Assembly (NCBI GenBank): GCA_905221605.1
Contig: CAJNDS010002279.1
Span: forward strand, 399,086-463,085
DNA: 64,000 nt
Direction: 5' to 3'
Source: Symbiodinium natans
Lineage: Eukaryota > Sar > Dinophyceae > Suessiales > Symbiodiniaceae
The notes beneath the pieces are model-generated. The model saw only the letters and a list, made by a program, of their open reading frames with translations. It was not told the DNA's origin and did not search any database. Shown piece after piece: positions 1 through 11,672 of this stretch; position 1 is the first letter of the stretch, and the number at the start of each line of letters is the position of its first letter. A program made the position numbers and the translations under genes.

Positions 1-135
1 TACAGGCCGGGTGTGGGGGCTTTGCGGGCAAAAAACGTGCAGGAGGAGAAGGCGCAAGAGAAGAAGGAGAAGGGAACCCCCTTCAAGCGCGTCGAGGATG
101 CTGCTTGCTTGCCTTCAGGGCTGCTTGGGGTTTAG
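1..135 (+). other. Coding-like fragment cut by the window edge
   Basis: Frame 1 is open to a TAG in the first telomere unit and reads as a charged, Lys/Glu-rich stretch (QEEKAQEKKEKGTPFKRVED). It is GC-rich at third positions. The family is not recognised. Confidence 0.35.
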
Positions 136-230
136 GGTTTAGGGTTTAGGGTTCCGGGGGCTCTACTACCGTCCTCATCGTGAGCACAAAGCCCCATATG
201 CAAACCCTAAGCCAAACAAAACACCCATTA

Positions 231-337
231 CGAGGACCCAGAGTAGGCCCTTACTCCCTTTGTCTAGGTTCCCTCATAAGACCCTCTGAACCCCAAAAGA
301 GTACCCTTTAATATTCCTAGGTTACTCTTGGGTCTAG
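231..337. mobile_element. Family B inverted-repeat element (GACCCAGAGTA...)
   Basis: GACCCAGAGTAGGCC on the left is inverted against GGTTACTCTTGGGTC on the right. The direct repeat ATTACGAG occurs at 227-234 and 338-345, a candidate target duplication (at least the ATTA part). The interior order (GGTTCCCTC, AAAGAGTACCCTTTAATAT) resembles family A. Confidence 0.65.
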
Positions 338-882
338 ATTACGAGCCCTCAATCGGCAGTCCCGACTTTCGGAATTGGGGTTCAGGATGAATGCACTAGG
401 CTTCGGGTTTGGGGTTGGTCCAGAGTGTGCGATTTCCCTCATGCACATGAGTCCTGGAGACTGGAGCCACTATCTGGGTTTTCTCCAGCAGATTTGGGGG
501 GCCATGAAGGTTGCCAGGGTTGAGGGTTCTGGTGATTGCCTCTTTCAGGCCAGGGTAAATCGGTCCTAGGGGTGACAAGACATATACGGTTTGGCGCACG
601 AACCGGTCGAAACCGAACAAGTGTTTCTTTCTTCTCCGAGCCCATAAAATAGCCCAAAGAGCCCAACTCAGCAAAAGAGGCTAAACCCTAATCCCTACCC
701 CTGGTGGTTACCACCAAGCGTAAGCCCCAACAAAGGCGAAATTTAGGGTTTTGAGTTTAGCGTTTCGTTCTAACCCCTTGGATCCCCAGTCCTGAGCCTC
801 AAATCTGTGTGGCCCTTGGAAGCCCATGTCTAGGGAACCCCAAAAACAAAGAAAGTTATTTTACTTCGAACATCCCCACGGT

Positions 883-1210
883 TGGGCACTCGAGGGAGAC
901 TCTGGGGTTGCACTCCAAGGAGACTCTGGGGCTGGCCACTCCGGGGACAGGCAATGTAGGGAGACTCTGGGGTTGGGCCTCTGGGGTTGGGCACTGGAGG
1001 GAGACTCTGGGGTTGGGCACTCCAAGGAGACTCGGAGCTGGGTTGGGCCTTTGGGGTTGGGCACTCCACTCCAGGGAGACTCTGGGGTGGGAGACTTCGG
1101 GGCTGGGCACTGCGGGGAAATTGGGCCTCGGGGTTCTCTGGGGTTGGGCACTCCAGGGACACTCTGGAGTTGGGCACTCTAGGGACACTTTGGGGTTGGG
1201 CACGCCAGGG
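883..1210. repeat. Minisatellite, ~25-bp unit
   Basis: Irregular copies of GGGAGACTCTGGGGTTGGGC-ACTCC span the region and keep several frames open, producing spurious ORFs on both strands. A separate 15-bp repeat, GCGAGGAGAAGAGTT, occurs twice at 1214-1248. Confidence 0.85.
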
Positions 1211-1487
1211 ATGAGCGAGGAGAAGAGTTCCGGGCGAGGAGAAGAGTTGAGTTTAAAATCTAACAACCCTACACCGAGGGTGGGGAATAAGCCATATAAT
1301 ACCCTTATAAGAAGAACATTTTCAATTTGTTGGGAGGGTTCCCCAAACCCTAAATCCTAAACCCTAAACCCTAAACCCGTTCTCAAGGAAATAGTATTTC
1401 TGGCAAGCTAGCCAAGGACAAGTGGAGATCCACCATCAAGGACGCCAGGCCGGGCCCCAGATCAACTTAAGGTAGGGCTTGGTCAGT

Positions 1488-1560
1488 TTTAGGGTTTAGG
1501 GTTTAGGGTTTCGGGTTTAGGGTGTAAGGTTTAGGGTTCAGGGTTTAGGGTTTAGGGTTC
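1488..1560 (+). repeat. Interstitial telomere-type array
   Basis: TTTAGGG units with TTTCGGG, TGTAAGG and TTCAGGG variants. Confidence 0.9.
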
Positions 1561-1859
1561 CTCCAGACTCATGGGTTCAAAAAGGCTTGATCCCTCAGCT
1601 CACGAGCTGGGTATTCGGGCGTTGCGCCTCTTACCGGACCCTGATCAAGACACTACCATTGTCTTGCGCACCCCACGAACTAAACATGCTCTTCCGCCAA
1701 AGGACGATAGGGATTCTTTTCTTTGGGGGGGGGGGGGGGGTTCTTGATAAAGCAAGTAGTATGACACAGCAACAGTACACCTGCAAGAGCCACCCTCATC
1801 CCTAACCACGGCCCTAAACCCGACAGTCCTACAGTCCTACTGAGACCCTAAACCCTAAG

Positions 1860-1956
1860 CTAGGTAGGCCCTTGGGATATTTTATATTTTCCCTTATTGG
1901 GTTTAAGAGGACCATATTTGGGAATATTTTTCAGAGGGTTTGAAGGGCCATCCTAG
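1860..1956. mobile_element. Family C element (CTAGGTAGGCCCTT), 97 bp, with TSD TAAG
   Basis: The left end CTAGGTAGGCCCTT is inverted against the right end AAGGGCCATCCTAG. TAAG flanks both sides (1856-1859, 1957-1960). The interior holds TTTAAGAGGACCATATTTGG. It is the best reference copy of the family. Confidence 0.8.
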
Positions 1957-2046
1957 TAAGTATTCAAGTCTAAATCCTCAACTCTTTACTCTAAACCCAA
2001 GCTCTTACCTCCAAGCCCAACTCTTCACTCTAAGGCCCTCCAAAAC

Positions 2047-2114
2047 GGGTTTAGGGTTTAGGGTTTAGGGTTTCGGGTTTAGGGTTTAGGGTTTAGGGTT
2101 TAGGGTTTAGGGTC
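2047..2114 (+). repeat. Interstitial telomere-type array
   Basis: Nine to ten TTTAGGG units, one of them TTTCGGG. Confidence 0.9.
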
Positions 2115-2881
2115 TTGACTCTAAACCTAACACTCTTAACTCCAAAGCCCTGATTAACCCTACATAAAGTCCAGGCTTTTGGACAACACCCACAAGTCGA
2201 AGGTCAAGCGCATCGCCCGGAGAAGCTGTCATATTTTCTTCAGGGTAGTTCTATGGGTTTAGGGTTTAGGGTTTAGGGTTTAGGGTAGTTCTATGGGCCC
2301 TTAAGATGGTCCCTTAAAAGGAGGACCCAGATGGTTATCTCTTTCTTTTTTTTTGGGGGGGGGTTCTTAAAAACAAACAGTAGGAACTGAGATGAACACT
2401 ACGGGCACTTAATATGGTCCCCTACCTTCTTTAAAGACTTCTGAAGTATGGGCCCTTCGGTCGCATAGGGTATACAAGGGGTATATAACGGGCCCCCTTT
2501 TGAGGGCTCATGCTAAGGGACCATGCAACTACCCTTAACCCTTAGATATTTGGTGGGCTGCAGAGTGTCGCCACATGTTCCCCCAACCCTGAGCCCGTGT
2601 TTAGGGTTCAGGGTTTGAAGGGTTTGAAGGGTTTAGGGTTCAGGGAATCAGGTACCTTACCTTTCCCCCACATACATCGCACCAAGGCCCTACTTCCCGA
2701 CTGCTAAACCCCAATGCACTGCTTCAAATGTTTCAAATGTTGTCTGCTTGCAAGAAACAAAATCCCTACAACCCAAAACCCCTAACCCCCCCCCTCCCCC
2801 TCCCAGGTACGGCAATTCCGAGGGCGATACTTGGGCAGATAAGGCCTCCGAAGACCTCCTCAAGGCCTGTTTGCCTTCGGA

Positions 2882-2960
2882 TTTAGGGTTTAGGGTTTAG
2901 GGTTCAGGGTTAAACCCTAAACCCTAAACCCCAATCCCTAAACCCTAGCCCTAAACCCGA
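2882..2960. repeat. Head-to-head telomere-type arrays
   Basis: TTTAGGG units meet CCCTAAA units at GGGTTAAACCC (about 2908-2918), forming a near-palindrome. Confidence 0.85.
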
Positions 2961-3062
2961 AACAAACCTTTCAAAAGCCGACCCGAAGCCATGAATGGCC
3001 TTCGGGAGACCCTGAGCCCATGGCCCTGGCAGGTGAAAGGAAAGGGCCGCCTGGCAGAGACG

Positions 3063-3160
3063 TAGGGTTTAGGGTTTAGGGTTTAGGGTTTAGGGTTTCG
3101 GGTTTAAGGGTTAAGGGTTTAGGGTTTAGGGTTTAGGGTTTAGGGCTAGGGTTACCAGGG
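3063..3160 (+). repeat. Interstitial telomere-type array
   Basis: About 13 TTTAGGG units with TTTCGGG and TTAAGGG variants. Confidence 0.9.
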
Positions 3161-3884
3161 TTTAGGGTTTAGGAAAACTAAACCCTAAATATAATATAAA
3201 CTACGAGCTTGAGTCCAGGCTTCCGGAAAGAGATGGCCAGGAAGAAGCGAGCCTCCTGGCGAGGCGCGGGTCAGGGTTTAGGGTTTAGGGTTTAGGGTTT
3301 AGGGTTACAGAAGAGCTGTTTCTTCTGAGCGTCTGGGTGGGGAGGTGGTCGGGTTTCGACTTCTTTTCCATATGTCATCGCAAGCTTTGAGACATCGACT
3401 GTAAAGCCCGAAAGCCCTACAGCCACTTTCTGGCCTCAATCCTAATTCACAGCCCCCAACCCTCAATCCTACACCAGCAGCCTCGAAGACTCGGAACGCA
3501 GTCGCGCTCAGTTGCCCAAGCGCGGAGGCAGCGCCGAGTAAACTCCCGACTAACAGCTATAGGTCGGATCTACCCTAAACCCTCAACCCTAAACCCTAAA
3601 CCCTAAACTGGGCTTCGGTCTTGATTGTGTGTTCGTTGGGTCCTCTTCTAGCTTTTCAGATGTGCTGGTTAGAACTACGGCCGAGCCCATGTAGCCGGGC
3701 GCTTCATCCGTTTGGGATCAGATGTAGGATCCACTTCGCCAAGCTGTATTAGCCCACCACCATAAACCCTAAATCCTAAACCCTAAACCCTCCCCAACTG
3801 CACCCTACCTTTTGGCCGTCTCTCCAACGAGGGCCCCTACTCCCTAAAACCCCCTCTGAGAGCCCCTACAACTTCGCAGTTGGC

Positions 3885-3976
3885 CCCTAAACCTAAACCC
3901 TACACCCTAAACCCTAAACCCTACACCCTAAACCCTAAGCCCTAAACCCTAAACCCCAAACCCTAAACCCTAACCC
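3885..3976 (-). repeat. Interstitial telomere-type array
   Basis: CCCTAAA units with CCCTACA and CCCCAAA variants. Confidence 0.9.
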
Positions 3977-4356
3977 AAAAGCCCTAAAACCTAAGTTTCG
4001 CAAGGAGGCGGCTCCATCGACCAGGGCGTCAATTCGATCCCGTCCCTCGGAATGAGACGACAAAACGAGTTGAACACTACAAACCCATGAGCCTTCACAC
4101 ACCCCAAAACTCTTTGCCGGGATTTAGCGTTTAGGGTCTAGGGTTGAGGGCTTCGGGGCCATCTGCTGCTATACCCCACCTAGACACACCCGAAACTCGA
4201 AACCCGAAACCCCTAGATGCCCTTCATGGAATTTCAGAGGAGCCTCAGTTAATCGCGACTCCGGGCATTTCAGGATCAGTGGCAGGTTCTGGTAAATTTT
4301 GAGCTTTGAGTCACCCCACAGACCACTTCATCGTTTCGGCTTCAGGGGTTAACTTT

Positions 4357-4431
4357 GGGATGTTCCCACTTATACTTAGAGTCCTTAGTAAGGATAACGA
4401 GAGGGGGCACTAGAATCCCTATTAAGGACGC
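4357..4431. mobile_element. Family E element, partial
   Basis: GGGATGTTCCCACTTATACT and AGTCCTTAGTAAGGATAA resemble the left arm; AATCCCTATTAAGGACG is the start of a right arm that is cut short. Confidence 0.45.
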
Positions 4432-4925
4432 AACAGGATTTTGCAGCGTACCTCAAGCGTCAGTACTTTGTGGAAGGTCCCTTGACTACAGAAGCGAAAT
4501 ATAGGGGTCGAATAGTTACTGCTAATCTTCCCTTGTGGCCCCTTGAGTTCTCAGAGCCGAGCCCGTAGCAGAAGCGGGAGCATCCCAAGTTTAACTGTTT
4601 AACTAGTTCGGGTTTAGAGTTAGCCCGATAGCTCATCGTAGCCACTAGGCAGCCTACTGTTGCTGTTCTCCTTTTTGTTTAGCTTCTGCCCTTTAAAGAA
4701 CACCAGCAAAGCCCTAGAACCCTAAAACTCTTAGTCTTGGGTTGAGAGGCTACAAAATAGAGCTTGCGCGTGGAAGTGGCGATGACAAGGCTTGAGAGTC
4801 GTTTTGTGTAGGGCCTTTTCTCTGTAGAGTTCTCAGGGCTTTCCCCTACTGCCCCCCTCTATACTACCCCTCCTAGGTTCCCCCCTCAAATACAGGGGGG
4901 CGGCCTTGCGCGAGTGTGAGAGTCG

Positions 4926-4999
4926 AAACCCTAAGCCCTAAACCCTAAACCCTAAACCCTAAACCCTAAACCCTAAACCCTAAACCCTAAACCCTAATC
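4926..4999 (-). repeat. Interstitial telomere-type array
   Basis: Ten CCCTAAA units, nearly perfect. Confidence 0.95.
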
Positions 5000-5132
5000 A
5001 ACCCGAGGGCCCTACACCGCCTGTCCTACACCAGCTCAGGCTGGATGATAGCGATGACGAGTGAGCTCGCTTTGTTTCTTCGGCGGCCTCTTCTCCTTCG
5101 TAGCTGAGTCGGGAAGCCTTGAACCTTTTGGG

Positions 5133-5240
5133 GCTGTATATATATATATATGTATATATTTTTATTTATATTTATTTGTATATATGTATATGTATATATA
5201 TATGTATATAAGTATATGTATATATATATATATGTATGAT
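5133..5240. repeat. TA / TATG / TTTA microsatellite
   Basis: Alternating (TA)n, TATATG and ATTTAT blocks, about 110 bp. Confidence 0.9.
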
Positions 5241-5344
5241 TCCTGCCAGAACTGAAAGGTGAGGTGCATACAATCCTACCAGCTACCAAAACTGAAAGGT
5301 TGACCGTTTATGGCCCAGGGTACTCAGCAATGAGGCATCAGTCC

Positions 5345-5526
5345 CAAAACCCTATAAACCCTATAAACCCTATAAACCCTGTAAACCCTATAAACCCTAC
5401 AAACCCTACAAACCCTATCAACCCTATAAACCCTATAAACCCTATAAACCCTATAAACCCTATAAACCCTATAAGCCCTAAACCCTATATACCCTATAAA
5501 CCCTATAAACCCCTAAACCCTAAACT
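5345..5526 (-). repeat. 9-bp variant array CCCTATAAA
   Basis: About 18 units of CCCTATAAA with CCCTACAAA and CCCTGTAAA variants. The 9-bp period keeps one frame open (Asn-Pro-Ile repeats). Confidence 0.9.
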
Positions 5527-7042
5527 GGAGTTCCCATCAAGGAAGCCGGGCGCCCCAAGCCCTAGACCCCGCTAGGCCCTAAGCCTAAGCCGGCAGCCGG
5601 CAACCGGCGAATGTTTAGGGTTTAGGGTTTAGGGCCGGCAACCGGCACCTTCGAATGTTAGGGTGTAGGGCCATCAAGGTTCGAGCGGCGCGGGTTTGAG
5701 CCACATTGGGGCTTGAGTCTCGAAAGGTAACACCAAGCTTGTGCTTCGTCTTCAGGCGTAGGAATACCGGGTTGAGTGGGTTCAGGGTTTAGGGTTTAGG
5801 GTTTAGGGTTTCGGGTTTAGGGTTAAGAGATGCTTGATGCGGTCTGAACTCCACAGGAGTAGTCATACGCGGAGGAAGACAAGCCGAGCAATCGAATGCT
5901 CAGATCCTTCCCAACCGAGCCATAAGCGGCCGGCTCCAACATGTGGTTCCTTCTTCGTGCGGGATCCCTATAGACCCTGTAAGGCCTATAAATCCCTGAA
6001 GACCCTGAAACCCTAAACCCTGAACCCTAAACCCTAAACCCTAAACCCTGAACAGGGACCCGATATTTAAAGGAACCACATCGCAGCTCAGCGCAGCTGC
6101 CTTGCAGATGTCGGTCCGGCTCGGCGAAAGAAGCTCCTGTTGACCACGCAAGAGGTACTCCAAATTGGGGCCCCTTTAGGGTTTAGGGTTTAGGGTTTAG
6201 GGTTTAGGGTTTAGGGTTTAGGGTGTCGGGATCCTTTTGAGGTGCGCAGCTATAAGTAGGGCAGGATTATGAGGATCTTGAACCAGTTGACAACCAGTTA
6301 TAGCCTTAGTTACCCTACTTGCATCCCCAGGCAACTGGAATGGTTGGTGCCTTAGGGTTTCAGGTTTGCTACTTCTTTTTTCTCAGTAGATCCGGTATCA
6401 ATCTGAAGTGCACGCGCCCTTCGTGCTGGATGGAAACCCACACACTTAAGCTTTGGAGGCACCTCGCTGTGTAGAAGCAGTTTCCGTCATGGGTACCCCT
6501 GCAGAATCTCATAAATGTAGTCCCCGATGACAAATCCTCATGAAAGACTGTCATGCTGCCGAGACGACGGCAGAGCCGCGTCGTTTGCGACGCTTATTTC
6601 TTGGGTATGAACGTCCTCCGGCTACATTGAGATGACGAAGCCGAGACCACGAAAGCGTGGAGTTCTGATATCCCTAAACCCTAAATCGCTGAATGAAACC
6701 AACGAAACGGCTTCGGGTGCAAGAATTCCCTTGAACCTCAAGTGCCTGCATCCCCTATATAGGGTTAGGAATTAGGGATAGGGCTAGGGATTAGGGTTTA
6801 GGGTTTAGGGTCCAGGGTCTAGGGTTTAGGGTTTAGGGCAACGGGGGCCTGTTGCAAAAGGGTTTAGGGTTCGCCAAGCTGGGTCCTGGATCCTGAAACA
6901 GCTTCAAGAGATAGGTTTACTAGGCGGACTTCGGGACTTGCTGTTGAGTTTTTTCGGGGCTTAGAGGATCTTAGGACTTTTTTTCTGCAAGAAATGAGGG
7001 GCCAGCCTAGTTTGAAGATTGAGTTGCGAAGTTAGGAGTTGA

Positions 7043-7150
7043 TCCCTAAACCCTAAACCCTAAACCCTGAACTAAACCCTGAACCCTGAACCCTAAACCC
7101 TAAACCCTAAACCCTAAACCCTAAACCCTAAACCCTAAACCCTAAACCCA
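7043..7150 (-). repeat. Interstitial telomere-type array
   Basis: CCCTAAA units with CCCTGAA variants, about 15 units. Confidence 0.9.
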
Positions 7151-8802
7151 ACTCACAAACCCTTAAACAAGCACTCAGAGCTTTAAGGTCCAGAGGCTAG
7201 CTAGATTCAACAAGAAGCAAGGCGGGGTTTAGGTTAGGGCCCCTTTTTAAACCGTAAACCCTAAACCTAGATTCCTGAGGGACTGCGTAGGTGACCTTTA
7301 GCATTTTGTCGTATAGAATCCTAAACCCTAAAAACCCTAAACCCTTAACCCTAAACCCTTAAGACTAAACCCAACCCTACACGGTTGACCTTTTTTGGGC
7401 AGCCATCCCTGGACCGTTCAGCTACCCAACCGGGATAATGCCAGCGGTGCATCTCGAGTCAAAAGACTTCGCGGACCTCACGCACAGCGCTAAGCGCCAG
7501 AAAATGAGGGTTTAGGGTTCAGGGTTTAGGGTTTAGGAATAGGGTTTAGGGTTTAGGGGCTAGGGTTTTGGGTTTTGGGTTTAGGGTTTAGGGTTTATAG
7601 TTTATAGGCTTTAGGGTTTGGGGTGTAGGGGTTTTGGGCAGTCTAGGGTATACACTCCACAATCTCAAGCTCTCATCTCACAGCTCAAGACGCGCTTGCA
7701 GCCCTTGTGTTTCTACGTGCTTGCGTGCGCGTTGCTTCTTTCACTTCGTGTGCTTCGTGTCCTGCCGATCTGACCATGATCTCCAACGCATTTTCCCAAA
7801 CAAAAACCCTAAACCCTACAACCGGACGAAGTGAAGCCTGACATTGGCGATAGGGTTTAGGGATTGCTGACGTCAGGAGTCTGGGTTCAAAAACAAATGG
7901 AACCCTAAGCCCTAAACCCTAAATCTCTCCCCCCCCCCCTTCTCCCGCACAAGATTCATCAAGAACAATATGCAGAAAGAGGACAACAAACAACACGGAA
8001 AGAACGCACAAAACAATCGAGGGTTTTGCCTGAACCTGTAAACCCTAAACCCCAAGCCCTAAACCCTAAACCCTAAACCCTAGACCTAGTTTTCGGGGTT
8101 TAGAGGGTTTATGAGGGCACATAGGGATGAGGGTACAGGGGTAAGGGTTCTAGAGCTAAGTTAGCATATAGGGTCTGTAGGGCTCAAAGGGGCTTCGGTT
8201 AAAATAGATGTTTAGGGCTTGTAGGGTCTAGTGTTTACAAGGTTGGTTGTCTCCTGGCCCAGTCGACGACCAGAGCTCTTCTAAACAGCAAAGCTGAATG
8301 ATTCGCCGTAAGCTCTACAAGCCCTAAACCTTGCAACCCTAGAAACCCTATGCGCTCCATCAAACTTATAAACCCTATAAGCTCCACAACCCCTCCCTCA
8401 AACGCAGATACGGGGGTTGAGGACTCGGATGGTTAGGGTTCAAGATCACACCGTTTGGAAGCCCTAAACCCTGAACCAGAAGGCTTCTAGGGCTTAGCCC
8501 TAAACCCTAAACCCTCAACCCTCAACCCCTAACCCGAACCCTAACCCTAAACCCTGCCCCCCCTCGTAGCCCAGGTAAAGCGAGAGGTCGAGGCGGGCCC
8601 GGGATTGGGATGTAAGGTTCTAGGGTTTAGGGTTTACAGTTAGGGTGATAGAACATAAGTTTCCCTCACTGTAGTGAGGAGATGGACCATGATGTACACT
8701 ATGAAATGTTGGGACGGGATGGTGTCGGGCGTGTTGGGTACAACACTCTCCGCCCTCTTAGAAGCCCACAACCCCGATATACGACATTCAGGTTTTTCAT
8801 TC

Positions 8803-9040
8803 CAAACCCTAAACCATAAACCCCATACCCAAAACCCTAAACCCTGAACCCTGAACCCTAAACTAAACCCTAAACCCTAAACCCTACAAACCCCAAACCC
8901 AGCAGTGGATGGCAGGCCATGCTCTCCAAGCTGGATCCGGATGGCCCAAGGTAGAAGGGTCGGGGGTGGAGGGGGTTGGGGGTTTAGGGTTTAGGGTTTA
9001 GGGTTTAGGGTTTAGGGATTAGGGTTTAGGGTTTAGGGTC
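8803..9040. repeat. Two opposed telomere-type arrays around a ~75-bp spacer
   Basis: CCCTAAA units (8803-8898) and TTTAGGG units (8981-9040) flank a short GC-rich spacer. Confidence 0.85.
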
Positions 9041-9395
9041 GGGAGGGGGGGGGGAAGCTTCGAGGGTTTTAAGGAACTAAGCTGCCTGAGACTTCTGCGC
9101 TAGCTTAACACAACTACAGTTTGACTTAGACGTGCCACTTTTGAGTAGGTATGTGTACTGACCCTGCACCCTAAAAATCCTAAAACACCCGGTGCAACCT
9201 TAGTTGATGCCTGCGTCGCGGCATCATACCTCCAAAACCACTATCAGGCCCATAGGACCCCGCCTAAACCCTAAACCCATAAGCACCCCAAACCATCGAC
9301 TGTAGCCCCAGCTTCCGCAAACCGGAGAGTTTAATATTCTGTGTCCGGGTGCTGTGGGCGTGCTGCTACCCTGTACCCTGTATTTGCCCCTTTGA

Positions 9396-9484
9396 AGGGT
9401 TTAGGGTTTAGGGTTTAGGGTTTAGGGTTTAGGGTTTAGGGTTTAGGGTTTAGGGTTTAGGGTTTAGGGTTTAGGGTTTAGGGT
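9396..9484 (+). repeat. Interstitial telomere-type array
   Basis: Twelve perfect TTTAGGG units. Confidence 0.95.
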
Positions 9485-9507
9485 CATAAAGGGAGTCGGA
9501 TGGTTTC

Positions 9508-9597
9508 ATGGCCCTTGCCAGGCTCATTGCGAACCTCGGGGAGGGTCTGAACGGCCAGGAAAGCGCGGCAGCCCAGAGGTTGAGACATCGATGTAGG
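9508..9597 (+). other. Coding-like fragment between telomere arrays
   Basis: It reads MALARLIANLGEGLNGQESA then AAQRLR, with high third-position GC. It lies between TTTAGGG arrays at 9396-9484 and 9600-9664. It may be a displaced exon piece; not recognised. Confidence 0.35.
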
Positions 9598-9684
9598 AGG
9601 GTTTGGGGTTTAGGGTTTTGGGTTTTGGGTTTTGGGTTTCAGGGTTTAGGGTTTAGGGTTTAGGGCTAACTGTTCCCGCATGTT

Positions 9685-9759
9685 TGGAATGTTTCCCCTT
9701 ATTCTAGACACTTCTTATAATCCCTGTTCAGGACCTGTTAGTGCAAGGGGGAACATCCC
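9685..9759. mobile_element. Family E foldback element, short copy
   Basis: TTGGAATGTTTCCCCTTATT is inverted against CAAGGGGGAACATCCCA. AATCCCTGTTCAGGACCTGT lies in the right arm. Confidence 0.6.
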
Positions 9760-10000
9760 AACATGTAGGGTCTAGGGCTTGATGCTCTTCATGCTGGGCG
9801 TAAAAGGTAGGGTTTTGGGTTTATTTCCTCTGAGACCTATGCCCTATGTACACACCTAACCTCTGGGCTAGAAAGCAATGATTGTGTTTGCTGCCATCAG
9901 TTGTTTTGACACGTGGTCTGTTCTGGTTTTGTAGTTCTGCTGTTCTGTCAACCCCTAAAAACCCCAAACACCATTCAAACCCTAAAGCCTAAACACACTT

Positions 10001-10185
10001 CAAACCCCAAACCCCAAACCCCAAACGCCAAACCCCAAACCCCAAACCCCAAACCCCAAACCCCAAACCCCAAACCCCAAACCCCAAACCCCAAACCCCA
10101 AACCCTAAACCCTAAACCCTAAACCCTAAACCCTAAACCCTAAACCCTAAACCAAACCCTAAACCCTAAACCCTAGCCCTAAACC
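10001..10185 (-). repeat. CCCCAAA array joined to a CCCTAAA array
   Basis: About 14 CCCCAAA units (to 10104) switch abruptly to CCCTAAA units. G-rich strand is minus. Confidence 0.9.
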
Positions 10186-11534
10186 CCAGCCCCCAAACCC
10201 AGGCCCGGAGTTGGTCCAGGCCTTTGTCTCAGCGGTGCACGCCTGGACCAGGAGCTGCAAGAAGGAAGGGAGCTGTGGGGTTTAGGGTTTAGGGTTTAGG
10301 GTTCAGGGTTTAGGGTTTAGGGTTTAGGGTTTAGGATTTAGGGTTTAGGGTTTGGGGCTTTTAGGGTTTAGGGTTTAAATTTAGGGTTTAGGGTTTTGGG
10401 GGTTAGGGTTTACGGTTCGGGTTTAGGGTTTTTCGGGTTTGGGGGTTTAGGGGTGTAGGGAGTTTAGGGTTAAGGGGTTTAGGGCCGCCTGTTGCAAAAG
10501 GGACACCGAGGTCAACCTTAGGGTTTAGGGTTTTGGAGGATGAAACCCAACAAGGTTAGCGGGTGCCTACTCGGCACCTCGTCCTGAATCTTAACACATA
10601 TAGGTTTGAACATGCCCTTTCATCTTTGCTACCCAAAATCCCCTATATGATCCTTATAAAGCCGCAAAAAGCTCAAAGTTTTCAAAGCCCCCCCCCAAAA
10701 AAAAAAAAAAAACCTACCCAGTTAAATCCTATCTGACCTAATTTTCCCCTGGCAGCGGTGTTCTTCTTAATTGGGGCTCGCAGCTTCAGAGGGTGTTGGG
10801 CTTAGCTTCGGCTTAGTAGCTGAATTTAGGGTTTAGGGTTTAGGGTTTAGGGTTTAGGAATTAGGGTGTGCCCTTTGTGGGGGCTTATGAACTTAGCGAC
10901 TACGCAGGGCTTAGGCTCTACGAGTTCCTCTTAAGGCTTGGGGTATCACGGGATGAAGACTCGTACCCCTCAGGTTGTTCCCCGAAGTTCCCCTTAGTAT
11001 TCTCCCTTCTACTACTACCCGAAGGATCTTTAAGAAAGGGGTCCCCAAAGCCCAAAGGGGACAACCTCAAGGTACAACCCCTGGAACCCTCAACCCTAAA
11101 CCCCAAACCCTAAACCCCAAACCCCAAACCCTAAACCCTAAACCCTAAACCCTAAACCGTCGAGGGTAAGCCTAAGACCGTTCGACAACCCAGGAAGGCG
11201 TGAGCTGCAGGCATTTTGAGCCTCTTATTATGCGTCGCTCTTACCGTTCAGAGCTTGGGGAATAGGGTTTAGGGTTTAGGGTTTAGGATTTTAGGGTTTC
11301 GGGTTTAGGGGTATAGGTTTGAGGGTTTCGGGGTTTAGGGTATAGGGTTTAGGGGTGTGTCCAAGTCCCGTGTATGTGGAATGTACCTCCAGACTCTTCA
11401 ACAACAACTCCCGGGTTTCTGATATTGGGCTACAGTGGCCCTTTATGTTGAGGAACCGGGGGGCTTAGGGTCTTTTGATTTGAGGAGAAGGCAGTAGCGG
11501 TATCGTCAGGTTTGTGTGTGGCCCACTTTCAGAA

Positions 11535-11672
11535 CTAGACAGGTCCTTTGGATATGTTATATTTTCGCTCAGAAGTTGAGAAGCTAAAGGATTCAACGAA
11601 CTCGGCTCATGTGGGTTTAAGAGGATCATATTTAGGAATATTTATTCAGAGGGTTTTAAGCTTGCATCCTAG
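11535..11672. mobile_element. Family C element with TSD AGAA and a ~45-bp extra segment
   Basis: The ends CTAGACAGGTCCTTTGG and GCATCCTAG are flanked by AGAA on both sides (11531-11534, 11673-11676). The core GGGTTTAAGAGGATCATATTTAGGAATATTT is shared with other copies. An unrelated stretch of about 45 bp precedes it. Confidence 0.75.

Noticed and set aside
809-1360. 183-codon Gly/Leu-rich ORF
   Set aside because: It is an in-frame run through a ~25-bp minisatellite, with comparable open frames on the other strand.
5264-5575. ORF with Asn-Pro-Ile repeats
   Set aside because: It exists only because the CCCTATAAA unit is 9 bp and stays in frame.
9913-10122. ORF ending in Pro-Lys-Pro-Gln repeats
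   Set aside because: It is the translation of the CCCCAAA array.
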